NCBI GenBank assembly: GCA_963675365.2 | Contig: CAXXVA010000002.1 | Location: 558,001 to 622,000 of the forward strand | Direction: 5' to 3' | Source of the DNA: CAXXOK01 sp963675365 | Lineage (GTDB): Bacteria > Bacillota > Clostridia > Christensenellales > Aristaeellaceae | DNA: 64,000 nt | In this document: positions 7,978 through 16,599 of the stretch, piece after piece | Position numbering within the stretch: the stretch's first letter is position 1 | Layout of the letters: every line of letters starts with the position of its first letter | Notes under the pieces: model-generated | What the model was told of the DNA's origin: nothing | What the model saw: only the letters and a program-made list of their open reading frames with translations | The model's database searches: none | Made by a program: the position numbers and the translations under genes

Positions 7978-9138
7978 ATGACTGCACTGCTATTGATCAT
8001 TTACCTGGCGTTTATCAGCCTGGGGCTTCCGGATTCCATGCTCGGTACCGCGTGGACGGTGATGCATACCGATATCGGCGCGCCGATCACCCTGGCCGGG
8101 CTGATCTCCATGGTGATCTCGGGCGGCACGATCCTCTCAAGCCTCATGTCTTCCCGCGTGATCCAAAAGCTCGGCACCTGGCGGGTGGTCGCGTTCAGCG
8201 TTATGTTGACGGCGGTTGCGTTGTTCGGCTTTGCCGCTTCCACGGCGGTATGGATGCTTGTGCTCTTCGCCGTGCCGCTCGGGCTAGGCGCGGGCGCGGT
8301 GGACGCGGCACTGAACAACTTCGTTGCCGTTCACTACAAACCCCGGCACATGAACTGGCTGCACTGTTTCTGGGGCATCGGCGCGACGGGCGGGCCGCTG
8401 GTTATCGCCGCGTTTTTAAGCGGCGGAGGCAGCTGGCGCACGGGCTACCTCACCATCGGCGTCGCGCAGGCGGCGCTGGTCGCGGGGCTTTGGGCGTCCG
8501 GACGGCTGTGGAAGCGGCCGGATGCGGCCGCCGCGCAGGAGGCCGCGCAGGGCGGCGGGCATGTAAGTAACCGTATGGCGCTGAAAATTCCCGGCGTCAA
8601 GGCGTCGCTGCTGACGTTTCTGTGTTATTGCGCGCTGGAAATCGGTCTGGGAGTCTGGGCGGCCAGCTACCTGACAACGCAGCGGGGCGTAACGCCTGCC
8701 AACGCGGCGTTTTGGGTATCGCTGTACTACGGCGGCATTACGGTGGGCCGGTTCGTCAACGGACTATTATCCGAAAAAATCCGCAGCGAACTTTTGATCC
8801 GCGGGGGACTTGCGGTGATCGCCGGCGGGATCGCCGTGCTGCTTTTACCGCTGCCGCCGGCGTTTTGTATGGCCGGCCTGATTTTGATCGGACTTGGCTG
8901 CGCGCCGGTTTACCCCAGCATGATCTATCTGGTACCAAAGCGCTTCGGCAAGGCCGCCTCGCAGACGGTGATCGGGCTTTCGATGGCCACAGCCTATGTG
9001 GGCAGCACCTTCATGCCGCCGATCATCGGCGCGGCTTCGGCTGTGCTGACGCTTGGCATTCTGCCCTACGTGCTCGCGGGGCTGCTGCTTGTGATGGCGT
9101 TTGCCAGCGAACGGATCAACAAAAAAACGGCCGTATAG
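7978..9138 (+). CDS. major facilitator superfamily transporter
   Basis: A 386-residue, 12-segment membrane carrier. It starts straight in the first helix (LLLIIYLAFISLGLPDSMLG) and resembles FucP/YfkF-type sugar or small-molecule MFS proteins: the GLPDSMLG motif, MNWLHCFWGIGATGGP in helix 4-5, and GLGCAPVYPSMIYLVPKRFG in the C-terminal half. A charged loop of Ala/Gly-rich sequence near residues 180-200 separates the halves. ATG 7978 follows GAGGTGA. Substrate cannot be assigned; the helix 4 HCFWG motif suggests the FucP-like branch, so a sugar is plausible. Confidence 0.85.
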   Translation: MTALLLIIYLAFISLGLPDSMLGTAWTVMHTDIGAPITLAGLISMVISGGTILSSLMSSRVIQKLGTWRVVAFSVMLTAVALFGFAASTAVWMLVLFAVPLGLGAGAVDAALNNFVAVHYKPRHMNWLHCFWGIGATGGPLVIAAFLSGGGSWRTGYLTIGVAQAALVAGLWASGRLWKRPDAAAAQEAAQGGGHVSNRMALKIPGVKASLLTFLCYCALEIGLGVWAASYLTTQRGVTPANAAFWVSLYYGGITVGRFVNGLLSEKIRSELLIRGGLAVIAGGIAVLLLPLPPAFCMAGLILIGLGCAPVYPSMIYLVPKRFGKAASQTVIGLSMATAYVGSTFMPPIIGAASAVLTLGILPYVLAGLLLVMAFASERINKKTAV

Positions 9139-9158
9139 CCGCAGACCGGACAAAGCAA

Positions 9159-9185
9159 ACGGACGCCGTACGGCGTCCGTTTTTT
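9159..9185 (+). terminator. bidirectional terminator between MFS and TetR genes
   Basis: ACGGACGCC-GTAC-GGCGTCCGT followed by a T run (9180-9185). The minus-strand TetR gene ends inside this hairpin's tail. Confidence 0.85.
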
Positions 9186-9771
9186 ACGTTGGCTGTTCGT
9201 CTCCGTACGCTTTTGCAAACACGGTCAGCGTGCCGTGCGCCGTCAGGTCCAGCAGGAGGTCGATCAGGGCTTCGGGCGGGATATCCTTTCCGTTTTCGTA
9301 CCAGCGGGCGATCATCATCATCACGCCCGCGTTTTGGTATTCCAGCACATACCGCAGGTCTTTGGCCAAGCCTTCCGGCAGCGCCTGGGGAAACGCGGCG
9401 GTCAGCCGGGACAAAAGCTTTTCCCGGAACGTCGGGTCGCCACCGGGCCCTAATAGCACGGAGAAATACTCGTCGCAGCGTTCAAACAGCGCCAGAAACT
9501 TTTGCAGCGCGTGCTGCACGTCGCCGGCTGACAGCAGATCGTTGAAAACCACCGCCCGGAAGGCGTCGGGTTCGATCAGTTCCGTTTCAATCGCGTCCAG
9601 CACGTCGCGGATATCCTGAAAATAGGCGTAGAAGGTGCTGCGGTTGTACCCGGCGAGCCGGCAGACCGCGGACACCGTGATTTTTTCCAGAGCATGCTTC
9701 GTGTACAGACGCCAGAACGCTTCTTTGATGTTCTCGCGCGTTTGCTCGGCGGTCGGCGACAGGTCGGACAC
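9184..9771 (-). CDS. TetR/AcrR-family repressor
   Basis: A protein of about 195 residues with an N-terminal TetR helix-turn-helix (ITVSAVCRLAGYNRSTFYAYF, split here at 20 residues by its last two) and a ligand-binding C-terminal domain. An ATG at 9789 is in frame, but AAAGGAG lies inside its first codons and is correctly spaced for the GTG at 9771, which I take as the start. It diverges from the ABC-2 export operon, so it most likely represses that operon and itself, being released by an exported compound. This is inference from arrangement. Convergent MFS transport is another possible target. Confidence 0.85.
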   Translation of the reverse strand: MSDLSPTAEQTRENIKEAFWRLYTKHALEKITVSAVCRLAGYNRSTFYAYFQDIRDVLDAIETELIEPDAFRAVVFNDLLSAGDVQHALQKFLALFERCDEYFSVLLGPGGDPTFREKLLSRLTAAFPQALPEGLAKDLRYVLEYQNAGVMMMIARWYENGKDIPPEALIDLLLDLTAHGTLTVFAKAYGDEQPT

Positions 9772-9804
9772 GGCACTCGCTCCTTTCATGGGTTAGCAGG
9801 TCTC

Positions 9805-9834
9805 ATCATAGCACCGTGCCCTTCGGCGCGTCAA
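9805..9834 (-). promoter_or_regulatory. promoter of the TetR gene
   Basis: Minus strand TTGACG (9834-9829), 18-nt spacer, TATGAT (9810-9805). Confidence 0.6.
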
Positions 9835-9864
9835 TAAATCCGACAGACGGATACCGATTGTTGG

Positions 9865-9893
9865 TTGAAGCGTGCGTAAATGAAGCCTAGACT
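9865..9893 (+). promoter_or_regulatory. promoter of the ABC-2 export operon
   Basis: TTGAAG (9865-9870), 17-nt spacer, TAGACT (9888-9893), 40 nt before the ATP-binding gene. No clear palindromic TetR operator was found in 9790-9933. Confidence 0.5.
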
Positions 9894-9933
9894 GAAAAGG
9901 ATGTTTTTGATATGGAATCAGGAGGGAAACACG

Positions 9934-10887
9934 ATGTCAATCTCGCTCAGCAACATCTTTAAGACCTATGAGGACAGGCCTGTGCTTTCAGGGATCAGCC
10001 TGGACATCGGAAAACAGAATTTCGTGCTGCTTGGGCCCAACGGCGCGGGGAAAACTACGTTGATCAGCATTATTTGCGGACTGCTACAGGCGGATTCCGG
10101 CGATATGAAGATCGACGGGATGGACCCGAAAACACAGCTGCGGGAGATCCGCAAACGAATCGGGCTGGTGACGCAGGAAACCGAGATTTATGAATATCTG
10201 ACCGCGAAGGAGAACCTGAAGTTCCACGCCAGGTTCTATGGCGTGCCCGCCGCCCAGGAAAAGCGCAAAGTGCAGGAAATGCTGGCGCTTGCGCACCTGG
10301 AAAACCGTGCGGGCGACCGGGTCGGCACCTTTTCGGGCGGCATGAAGCGGCGGCTGGCGCTGGTGCGGGCCATGCTGCACGACCCCGATATCTTGATACT
10401 GGATGAGCCCACCCTCGGCGTGGACGTGCAGAACCGCAACGAAATCTGGAACCGGATTTTGGATTTGCGTGGCCGCAAAACCGTGTTTATCAACACCAAC
10501 TACATGGACGAGGCCGACAGGCTGTCCGACGTGGTCGGCATCATCGACGGCGGCAAGCTGATCGCCCTGGATACGGCGGAGAACCTGAAGATCAACAACG
10601 CTAACGGCATCCGGCTGACGGCTTCGGTCGCAATGGAACAACTCAAAGCGGCCGAACTGCTGGCAACGCTGAAACGGTATGCGGACGGGGCGCAGGTGGA
10701 AAAGGAAAACTATTCCGACGATTACAACGTAGCCGTGCCGGCGCATGCCAAACCCAACGTACTGCTGACCGACGTCATCAGGATTTTCAACGATACGGAT
10801 GGACTGGAGATCAAGGATATTCAGGTCAAGGTGCCGACGCTGGAGGATGTGTTCATCACCCTGACCGGAAAAACGCTGCGGGATTAG
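9934..10887 (+). CDS. ABC-2 exporter ATP-binding protein
   Basis: A 317-residue nucleotide-binding subunit of a drug or lipid export system (CcmA/DrrA type). Visible motifs are Walker A GPNGAGKTT, the Q-loop in GLVTQE, signature FSGGMKRRLALVRA, Walker B ILILDEPTLGVD and the switch region. About 90 residues after the core form the C-terminal extension usual in DrrA-like proteins. ATG 9934 was chosen over 9880 because AGGAGGG at 9921-9927 is well spaced. Two permease genes follow, giving a heterodimeric membrane part. Confidence 0.92.
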   Translation: MSISLSNIFKTYEDRPVLSGISLDIGKQNFVLLGPNGAGKTTLISIICGLLQADSGDMKIDGMDPKTQLREIRKRIGLVTQETEIYEYLTAKENLKFHARFYGVPAAQEKRKVQEMLALAHLENRAGDRVGTFSGGMKRRLALVRAMLHDPDILILDEPTLGVDVQNRNEIWNRILDLRGRKTVFINTNYMDEADRLSDVVGIIDGGKLIALDTAENLKINNANGIRLTASVAMEQLKAAELLATLKRYADGAQVEKENYSDDYNVAVPAHAKPNVLLTDVIRIFNDTDGLEIKDIQVKVPTLEDVFITLTGKTLRD

Positions 10888-10957
10888 GCAATGCAGGTAC
10901 TGATCCCCGGCATCCCACAAGTGTTTTATTCATTGTTTACCCAGGAGGCGTAACAGT

Positions 10958-12070
10958 ATGTCGATACGAAAAATAGTCAGCCAGACGATCGTGGATCTCA
11001 AAATGTGGCTGCGGCAGCCCAAGCTTCTTTTAATGTCGCTGATTCCGCTGATCGTGATCTCGCTTGGCGTCGGTTTTTTTATGGCCGACGTGGAGGTACT
11101 GCCCGTGGGCATCGTCGCTGAAAGCACGGACGAGGCGAGCATGCGGCTGAAGAACGATATCATGAATATGAAAAGCGGCTCGGGCGTGTACTGGTTTGAA
11201 ACCACGGATGAAAACGCGCGGGAACGCTACGAAGCGGGCGAACTGCTGGGCCTGATCGTCATCCCGGAGGACCTGTCCGGGATGCTCCGGCGCGGCGAAG
11301 CGGTGCGGATTCAGGTGCAGATCAACAACATCAACGACGACGTTACCAAAAACTTCGTCCAGCGGCTGCAGCACGCGGCCAATGATTTCAACAACGGGCT
11401 GACGGTGGACGCGCAGACCTATAATATCCCGCGGGCGAGGTTCACGGCCGAGGTTTCGCCGGATCTTAAGCTGATCAAATACCTGTGCGCGTCGGTGCTC
11501 GGGCTTACGATCCTTTTAAGCGCCGGCACCGCGCTTGCGTTTTCCATCGCCAGGGAGTTTGAGGACCAGACCATGAAGGAGCTGATGATGGGTTCGCGTT
11601 TTGCCGATATCATGGTGGGGAAGCTTTTATCGGCAACGGTGCAAACGCTGATCGTAACATCGTTCATCCTGCTGGAAGAATGGCTGGTGTTCGGGTTCAT
11701 GGCAGCTGATCTTTTAATGCAGCTTCCTTACCTGTTCGCCGGAGTGATTCTGTCGGCGGGCGTCGCCGTCATTGCGGCGGTCAAAATCAAGCAAGTGCTG
11801 CCCGCGGGCATTATCGTCATGGTCGTCAACATCGGCGGCTGGTGGCTTTCGGGCGGGCTTGCGCCCGCCGAAGCGTGGACGGGATTTCTGCACACGCTGT
11901 CCACCCTATGGCCGGGCACCTACTTTTACCAGGCCTACATCAACGCCGCGCTGCTTGGCAGCGTAAGCGGACAGCTGCTTGCGCGCAATAGCTTGATCGT
12001 ACTGCTTGTCGGGCTGGTGATGATCGTGGCGGCAGACCGCTTTTTCGCAAAGGAGGCCAAAAGCGTATGA
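10958..12070 (+). CDS. ABC-2 permease subunit 1
   Basis: A 370-residue permease. One N-terminal membrane helix (LLLMSLIPLIVISLGVGFF) precedes a large extracellular domain of about 130 residues, and five C-terminal helices follow, which is the YhgE/DrrB-like ABC-2 layout. ATG 10958 follows CAGGAGG. The gene overlaps the next by 4 nt (ATGA). It should pair with the second permease and the upstream ATPase to export an unknown substrate; the divergent TetR gene suggests a toxic compound. Confidence 0.88.
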   Translation: MSIRKIVSQTIVDLKMWLRQPKLLLMSLIPLIVISLGVGFFMADVEVLPVGIVAESTDEASMRLKNDIMNMKSGSGVYWFETTDENARERYEAGELLGLIVIPEDLSGMLRRGEAVRIQVQINNINDDVTKNFVQRLQHAANDFNNGLTVDAQTYNIPRARFTAEVSPDLKLIKYLCASVLGLTILLSAGTALAFSIAREFEDQTMKELMMGSRFADIMVGKLLSATVQTLIVTSFILLEEWLVFGFMAADLLMQLPYLFAGVILSAGVAVIAAVKIKQVLPAGIIVMVVNIGGWWLSGGLAPAEAWTGFLHTLSTLWPGTYFYQAYINAALLGSVSGQLLARNSLIVLLVGLVMIVAADRFFAKEAKSV

Positions 12071-13194
12071 TGCGTAAAATCAAAGCCGAAATCAAGAAAA
12101 TGATTCGCTATTGGCTGACCCACCGGGCGCTGGCGCTGGTGTCGGTCTTCCCGCCGCTGCTGCTGTGCCTTCTGTTTGTCGGCGCGTTCCAAACGACGGG
12201 CAACGCCGATCTGGTGGTGGTTAACCTGGACAACGGAAACCCCGTGACCGAGGAGTTTTTGGAGGTGCTGGGCAGCGACGAGGGCACCATTCCGCACTTC
12301 CTGATCACCTATGCAGACGCCAAAGAGGCGGAATCCATGTTCGCCATGCACAAAACCTTTGCCGTGCTTACCGTACCCGAGGGCTTCGGCGACAGCGTAG
12401 CGCGGGGCGAGCCGGAGGAACTGCTGGTCGAATTCACCGCCATTCACGAGGACATCTCCAAGAACGTGCGGCTGGGGATTGAGGCTAGAATTTACGACTA
12501 TGTCAAGCGCTATGATCTGGACACGGGGGAGAGGCCCGGAATCACGGTCTCGGAATCATTGAAACAGCCGTCGCTGGCGCGCTCGGATTACATGATGGGC
12601 GGCATCGCGGTATGGACGATGATGTTTTTCGGGCTGCTGGTCGGCGGATCGCTCGGGGCGTCGGAACGGCAGGAGGGCACGGATATCTACGTTCGTATGG
12701 CGCCCGACGGCGAGATTGCATCGGTGCTTGGCAAATGGCTGGCGACCATTTACCTGTCGACTGTGATGATGGCGCTGATGACGATACTCTACATGCTGCT
12801 GTTCGGGTTGGCCTTGTCCGCCGTCATGCAATTTCTATGGTACGCCCTGCTGTTTTTAGCGCTTACGACGGTGTTTGGCTTCCCCGGTGTTCTTTACGGG
12901 GTGAAGGCCGGCGATTTCCGGCTGATTCCGGGCCCGATGATCATTCTGAGCATCACGCTGTGGATACTTTCCGGCGCGCTGAACCCGCTGGAGTTCTCGG
13001 CAGGATCGGCGGTGTTCCAGTACCTGCCCACGGCGGCAGGCATCAGGATTTTATCCTATGTGCTGTTTGCAAGGGGCGTTGAATTCGTGGCCAAGTCCGT
13101 CTGGATTCTGGCCGGATGGCTCGGGTTGACGTTTGTGTGGGTGAGCGGCTGGCTGATGCGTTCAAGACGGATACATTCCGGGAAAGCCGTATAA
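12067..13194 (+). CDS. ABC-2 permease subunit 2
   Basis: A 375-residue permease paralogous in layout to its upstream partner: one N-terminal helix (LALVSVFPPLLLCLLFVGAF), an extracellular domain of roughly 150 residues, and a C-terminal group of about five helices beginning MGGIAVWTMMFFGLLVGGSLG. The start is ATGATG overlapping the previous stop. The size and domain match suggest a heterodimeric channel. The substrate is not identifiable. Confidence 0.88.
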   Translation: MMRKIKAEIKKMIRYWLTHRALALVSVFPPLLLCLLFVGAFQTTGNADLVVVNLDNGNPVTEEFLEVLGSDEGTIPHFLITYADAKEAESMFAMHKTFAVLTVPEGFGDSVARGEPEELLVEFTAIHEDISKNVRLGIEARIYDYVKRYDLDTGERPGITVSESLKQPSLARSDYMMGGIAVWTMMFFGLLVGGSLGASERQEGTDIYVRMAPDGEIASVLGKWLATIYLSTVMMALMTILYMLLFGLALSAVMQFLWYALLFLALTTVFGFPGVLYGVKAGDFRLIPGPMIILSITLWILSGALNPLEFSAGSAVFQYLPTAAGIRILSYVLFARGVEFVAKSVWILAGWLGLTFVWVSGWLMRSRRIHSGKAV

Positions 13195-13216
13195 CCAAAA
13201 TGAGTGACACAAGAGG

Positions 13217-13239
13217 GGAGAGGCGGTTATTGCCTCTCC
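13217..13239. terminator. hairpin shared by convergent permease and rsgA genes
   Basis: GGAGAGGC (13217-13224) pairs with GCCTCTCC (13232-13239) around a 7-nt loop. It overlaps the last codons of rsgA. The U-tract is weak. Confidence 0.55.
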
Positions 13240-14294
13240 GCTCTTTCCCGTTCCTTGTTCCATTTGGCAATGGACTTGCCCCAGGTTTTTTTGTTGGCCA
13301 GGTAGGCGGCTTTGGAGTTGAGGTAGCGGTTTTCGCGCTGCTGGTTCAGGTAGCTGTCCCAGCGCTCCTGCGAGAGGGAGCCGTCGCTTAGGGCGGCACG
13401 CACGGCGCAGCCGGGCTCGGATTGGTGTTTGCAGTCGGCAAAGCGGCAGCGGTCGAACAGTGCTTCCACGTCCGGGAAGGCGGTCGCGATGCCCTCGTCC
13501 ACGTCGAACAGGCCGAGCTCGCGCATACCCGGGGTGTCGATCACCATCGCGCCGCCGGGCAGCAGGAACAATTGCCGGTGGGTGGTGGTGTGGCGGCCGC
13601 GGGAATCGTCCTCGCGGATTGCCTTGACCTCCATCACCTCTTTGTCCATCAGCGCGTTTAAGAGCGAGGACTTGCCTACGCCAGACATCCCGAGGAATAC
13701 GACGGTCTTGCCCGGCTGCAGGTATTGTGTCAATGCGTCCAGCCCGTACCCCGAGCGGCTGGATACGGCATGTACGGGCACCTCCGGCGCGGCGGCGAGA
13801 ACTTCCGCGATCGGCGTTTCCACGTCCACGGCCAGGTCGGCCTTGGTGAGAATCACCACGGGCTTGGCGCCGGATTGCCCGGTCTGGGTCAGGTAACGCA
13901 GGATACGGCCGACGTTAAAGTCGTAATTGAGCGACGACAGGATGAACACGTAGTCGAAGTTTGCAGCCACCACCTGTTCAAGCACCGTTTTAGCATAGCC
14001 CGCCGCGTGGCCGGAAAGGTCGGCGCGGCTGAATTTGCTGTGCCTTGGCAGGAGCTTTGCGATCTGCGATACGCCGCTTTCGTTGATAGACAGCAGCACA
14101 AAATCGCCAACGCAGGGGAAGTCCGTGCGCTGCTGATTTTCGTAGTAAAATTTGCCCCGGAGCCGCGCGGTGACCTCGCCGTATTCGGTCACGACGGTGT
14201 ACTGCTCGCGTCGAAGCTCCGTGACCCGCCCGGGCGTCATACCCTCGGGCGGCGTTTCGGTTTCCAGATATCCATAGGTTTGCAGATTTATCAT
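13227..14294 (-). CDS. rsgA: ribosome small-subunit-dependent GTPase A
   Basis: A 355-residue circularly permuted GTPase that checks late 30S maturation. An OB-fold N-terminal domain precedes the permuted G domain, with TKAD (G4) before GMSGVGKSSLLN (G1) and DTPGMRELG (G3). A C-terminal zinc site is present (CRFADCKHQSEPGC: Cys-Cys-His-Cys), followed by a Lys/Arg-rich tail. ATG 14294 follows AAAGGAG by 7 nt. No promoter fits in the 27 nt between this start and the upstream terminator, so expression apparently requires readthrough of the leader at 14322-14560. Confidence 0.97.
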   Translation of the reverse strand: MINLQTYGYLETETPPEGMTPGRVTELRREQYTVVTEYGEVTARLRGKFYYENQQRTDFPCVGDFVLLSINESGVSQIAKLLPRHSKFSRADLSGHAAGYAKTVLEQVVAANFDYVFILSSLNYDFNVGRILRYLTQTGQSGAKPVVILTKADLAVDVETPIAEVLAAAPEVPVHAVSSRSGYGLDALTQYLQPGKTVVFLGMSGVGKSSLLNALMDKEVMEVKAIREDDSRGRHTTTHRQLFLLPGGAMVIDTPGMRELGLFDVDEGIATAFPDVEALFDRCRFADCKHQSEPGCAVRAALSDGSLSQERWDSYLNQQRENRYLNSKAAYLANKKTWGKSIAKWNKERERAERQ

Positions 14295-14321
14295 CCATGA
14301 TCTCCTTTAATTTTGGGATGC

Positions 14322-14370
14322 AAAAAACCCGCGGGTCAAGCAGCCTTCTAAGCTGCTGTCATGCGGGTTT
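14322..14370 (-). terminator. strong terminator in the rsgA leader
   Basis: On the minus strand, AAACCCGC (14370-14363) pairs with GCGGGTTT (14332-14325) and AGCAGC pairs with GCTGCT inside it; six U follow. It lies only 28 nt upstream of rsgA and would stop leader transcripts unless antiterminated. Confidence 0.85.
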
Positions 14371-14485
14371 CGTTCATTCGAGTACGTTGGTTCGTACTCC
14401 GCTTACAGCAATAGTTTCAGAAAGGGTCTTGCGGACGGCATGGCATACGCGCGGTCAGCGCCTCTGCTCGCCAAGATGTGCGGTT

Positions 14486-14518
14486 CTAGGGCAAAATCAC
14501 CAAGCTCAGTTTTTTCAT
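14486..14518 (-). CDS. putative 10-residue leader peptide MKKLSLVILP
   Basis: ATG AAA AAA CTG AGC TTG GTG ATT TTG CCC TAG. A Shine-Dalgarno-like AAAGGGG lies 11 nt upstream, a little far. The size, position in the rsgA leader and hydrophobic Lys-Lys start fit a leader peptide. Whether it is translated is unproven. Confidence 0.4.
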   Translation of the reverse strand: MKKLSLVILP

Positions 14519-14565
14519 TACACACACATCCCCTTTCAAAAGTTACACATTCTTGGAACGGCTAT

Positions 14566-14594
14566 AGTGTAGCGGATAAGTCCGCGGGTGTCAA
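14566..14594 (-). promoter_or_regulatory. strong promoter of the rsgA leader
   Basis: Minus strand TTGACA (14594-14589), 17-nt spacer, TACACT (14571-14566). The -35 is consensus. Confidence 0.8.
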
Positions 14595-14619
14595 CGGGAA
14601 ATTGCGCGGAGAAAGGATT

Positions 14620-14649
14620 TTGCGGTTCGCGGGCGAATTGGTCTAGCAT
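14620..14649 (+). promoter_or_regulatory. possible promoter of the flavin reductase gene
   Basis: TTGCGG (14620-14625), 18-nt spacer, TAGCAT (14644-14649). Confidence 0.45.
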
Positions 14650-14680
14650 TAGCAAAACAATGGTTTGGGAGGCGTGCCGG

Positions 14681-15331
14681 ATGAAACGGGAGTATTCGCT
14701 GATTCCGCCCTCAATGGCGGACATGGAAACCTACGGCTTTTCGTGGATGGATTTCGTCACGGCCATCCCGTCGCCGCTGCTCGTGGTGACAACTTGGAAG
14801 CCGGACGGGAAATCCAACGCCTGCCTGCAGTCCTGGGCGACGTTCACGGGCAACAAGGACGGCTTTTTTGCCATCCTGTCCGCCGTGTACAAGCAGGGGC
14901 ATTTGTATAAAACCCTGAAAGAGACAGGCGTGTGCGTGCTCAACTTCCCGTCGGTGGAGCTGTACGATCGCTGCGCCGCCACCGTCCGCAACAACCAGTG
15001 GGAGGTTGACGAGCTTGCAGCCTCCGGCCTGACGGCCGAACCGGCGACGACCGTCAACGCCCCGCGCATCGCGGAATGCTTTCTGGCGCTGGAGTGCGAA
15101 TACGCGTGGGAGAAAGACCTCACCGAGGGCAGCGACCACACGCTTTTGTGCCTGAAGGTGAAAAACGTCTGTATGGACGAAGAACATCTGGACGAAGCCC
15201 GGCTTGGCCGCTACGGCGAGACCGGATACCTGTACAACGTCCATCACCCGCTCGATCCCGAAACCTATACGGGCAAGGCGCACGATTACCTCGCGATTCT
15301 GAAGAAATTCCGGGATACGGGGGAGTACTAG
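14681..15331 (+). CDS. flavin reductase-like FMN-binding protein
   Basis: A 216-residue protein of the flavin reductase/FMN-binding split-barrel family. The segment WMDFVTAIPSPLLVVTTW ... SNACLQSWATFTGNKDGFFAIL matches the FMN-phosphate binding region, and TYKTLKETGVCVLNFPS the dimer region. Members bind FMN and reduce it with NAD(P)H, or act as stand-alone flavoproteins. ATG 14681 follows GGGAGG by 8 nt; the longer frame upstream overlaps the promoter and was rejected. It stands alone between its own promoter and a strong terminator. The partner oxidase is unknown. Confidence 0.85.
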   Translation: MKREYSLIPPSMADMETYGFSWMDFVTAIPSPLLVVTTWKPDGKSNACLQSWATFTGNKDGFFAILSAVYKQGHLYKTLKETGVCVLNFPSVELYDRCAATVRNNQWEVDELAASGLTAEPATTVNAPRIAECFLALECEYAWEKDLTEGSDHTLLCLKVKNVCMDEEHLDEARLGRYGETGYLYNVHHPLDPETYTGKAHDYLAILKKFRDTGEY

Positions 15332-15354
15332 ACAGACGAATCGTCCGGACACGC

Positions 15355-15385
15355 AAAAACGGCCCCTGTATAAGGGCCGTTTTTG
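15355..15385. terminator. bidirectional terminator
   Basis: AAAAACGGCCC (15355-15365) with GGGCCGTTTTT (15374-15384); T-rich on both strands, between convergent genes. Confidence 0.85.
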
Positions 15386-15417
15386 CATGCCGGCTCGGCT
15401 TTGCCAAAGCGCTTGCT

Positions 15418-16413
15418 TTATGCGGCTTTATTGGCGTGGCTCATCCGCACCATGGAGGCCCGGATCAGCGGGGAGAACAGCCGGATGAAATACCGCTTGA
15501 TGCCCGCCTGCTTTTTCATGGCGGCGATATACTCGTCAAAGGAATGGTTCTGGTACTGGAAGAGCTCCTGACTCTTTTTCGTGTCCAGCCAGTCGGAGTA
15601 GTAGGCCTTGTCTGAAAAAGCCTTTTCGTCGGGCAGGCCGATGCCTACCGCCCCGAATGAACCGGTTAAAAACTCCCGCACGGTCATCTGCCAGCCCTTT
15701 TCCTTGCCGCCGGCCAGGAAAAACGCATGGTGGTTTACCTCGGGGTCCAGCGAAGCCAGTTTTTCGGCCGCGGAAACCAGTGCGGTAGCGATGTCGATAT
15801 TCCACGCGCCCTCAATGCGGTTGTCCAGCCGCATGGAAAAGGTTTCCTCCAGCATTTCCTGCTGCGATGCGCCGCCGCCGGTGTTGTTTTCGGTGTTGAG
15901 GATCGCCGCCAGACGGGTGACGACCCACGGAATATCCGACTTTTGCAGAAGCTTTTCGCTTTCAATCTTCTGCCGGGTGTAGTTGGAGCTGACCACCAGC
16001 GGATCGGTGACTTTGACGGGCGGCTTGCGGTCCTTATCCGCGCCCATCACGCTCATCGACGAAGTGAACACCAGCCCGGGTTTGGGATTCTGGGTCTCAA
16101 TCGCGCGGATGATGTTTTCGGTGCCGCCGATATTCACCGCGTCGGACAGTTTAGAGTTGTGTTCGCTCATCGGCGGCAGAATGGCCGCCATGTGGATGAC
16201 GGCGTCCTGGTTTTGCAGGGCGTTATTCACGTCGTCCTGGTTGCGTAGATCGCCCCAGAACGTCTGCGCCGTAACCCCGGTAAGCTCTTCGGCTTTTTTG
16301 CGGTTGCGTTCGGTATCCAGATCGAAGGCGCTCATCGCGTGCCCTCTCTTGCGGCCTTCGCGCATTACCGCCGTGCCGATGCCGCCGAACGCGCCTGTAA
16401 CTAAAATATTCAT
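15418..16413 (-). CDS. NAD(P)-dependent epimerase/dehydratase-like protein
   Basis: A 331-residue extended short-chain dehydrogenase. The Rossmann motif GAFGGIGTAV opens the protein, VIHMAAILPP matches the conserved strand-4 region, and TSSMSV plus YTRQK give the Ser and Tyr-x-x-x-Lys catalytic residues. The C-terminal 120 residues are diverged, with HHAFFLAGG and DWLDTKKSQELFQYQ typical of uncharacterised epimerase-like proteins. ATG 16413 (third codon of a longer frame) is preferred because AGGAGG abuts the first ATG. Its substrate is unknown. Confidence 0.8.
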   Translation of the reverse strand: MNILVTGAFGGIGTAVMREGRKRGHAMSAFDLDTERNRKKAEELTGVTAQTFWGDLRNQDDVNNALQNQDAVIHMAAILPPMSEHNSKLSDAVNIGGTENIIRAIETQNPKPGLVFTSSMSVMGADKDRKPPVKVTDPLVVSSNYTRQKIESEKLLQKSDIPWVVTRLAAILNTENNTGGGASQQEMLEETFSMRLDNRIEGAWNIDIATALVSAAEKLASLDPEVNHHAFFLAGGKEKGWQMTVREFLTGSFGAVGIGLPDEKAFSDKAYYSDWLDTKKSQELFQYQNHSFDEYIAAMKKQAGIKRYFIRLFSPLIRASMVRMSHANKAA

Positions 16414-16567
16414 AACCATCCTCCTGACAGCGTCGCATACAAGATCTAAAAGCGAGTGCGGATAGCGGTTGTATCCGTACGATTATAAGATATCCGTTCC
16501 GCTGCGGTTTGAAACGAATGCGGCCTGTGGCGCCGCATCCGAACCATTGACGGATGTCTTACATTTT

Positions 16568-16599
16568 CATGAATTCATGGTTTACACAGATTTAATCTG
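16568..16599 (+). promoter_or_regulatory. two palindromic operator candidates
   Basis: CATGAATTCATG (16568-16579) is a perfect 12-bp palindrome, and CAGAT-TTA-ATCTG (16587-16599) sits immediately upstream of the -10 box. Both lie where a repressor of the sugar ABC operon would bind. No regulator gene is adjacent. Confidence 0.5.

Larger units (their letters stand above)
14322..14559 (-). ncRNA. candidate rsgA leader / attenuator RNA of about 235 nt
   Basis: This RNA is bounded by a near-perfect promoter and a U-rich terminator. It contains a GAGTACG/CGTACTC hairpin (14379-14399), a 10-codon ORF (14518-14486) and complementary segments around that ORF's ribosome site. AAAGGGG (14536-14530) can pair with CCCTTTC (14426-14420), while the adjacent GATGTG can pair with CACATC (14480-14475). 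It fits none of the riboswitch consensus sequences I could recall. It may be a ribosome-controlled attenuator of rsgA or an independent small RNA; I could not confirm 6S RNA. Confidence 0.55.

Noticed and set aside
14322..14559. 6S RNA as an explanation for the rsgA leader
   Set aside because: Promoter, length and terminator would fit, but I could not find a long closing stem joining the two ends. It is kept as an unidentified leader; an Infernal search with the 6S model would decide.
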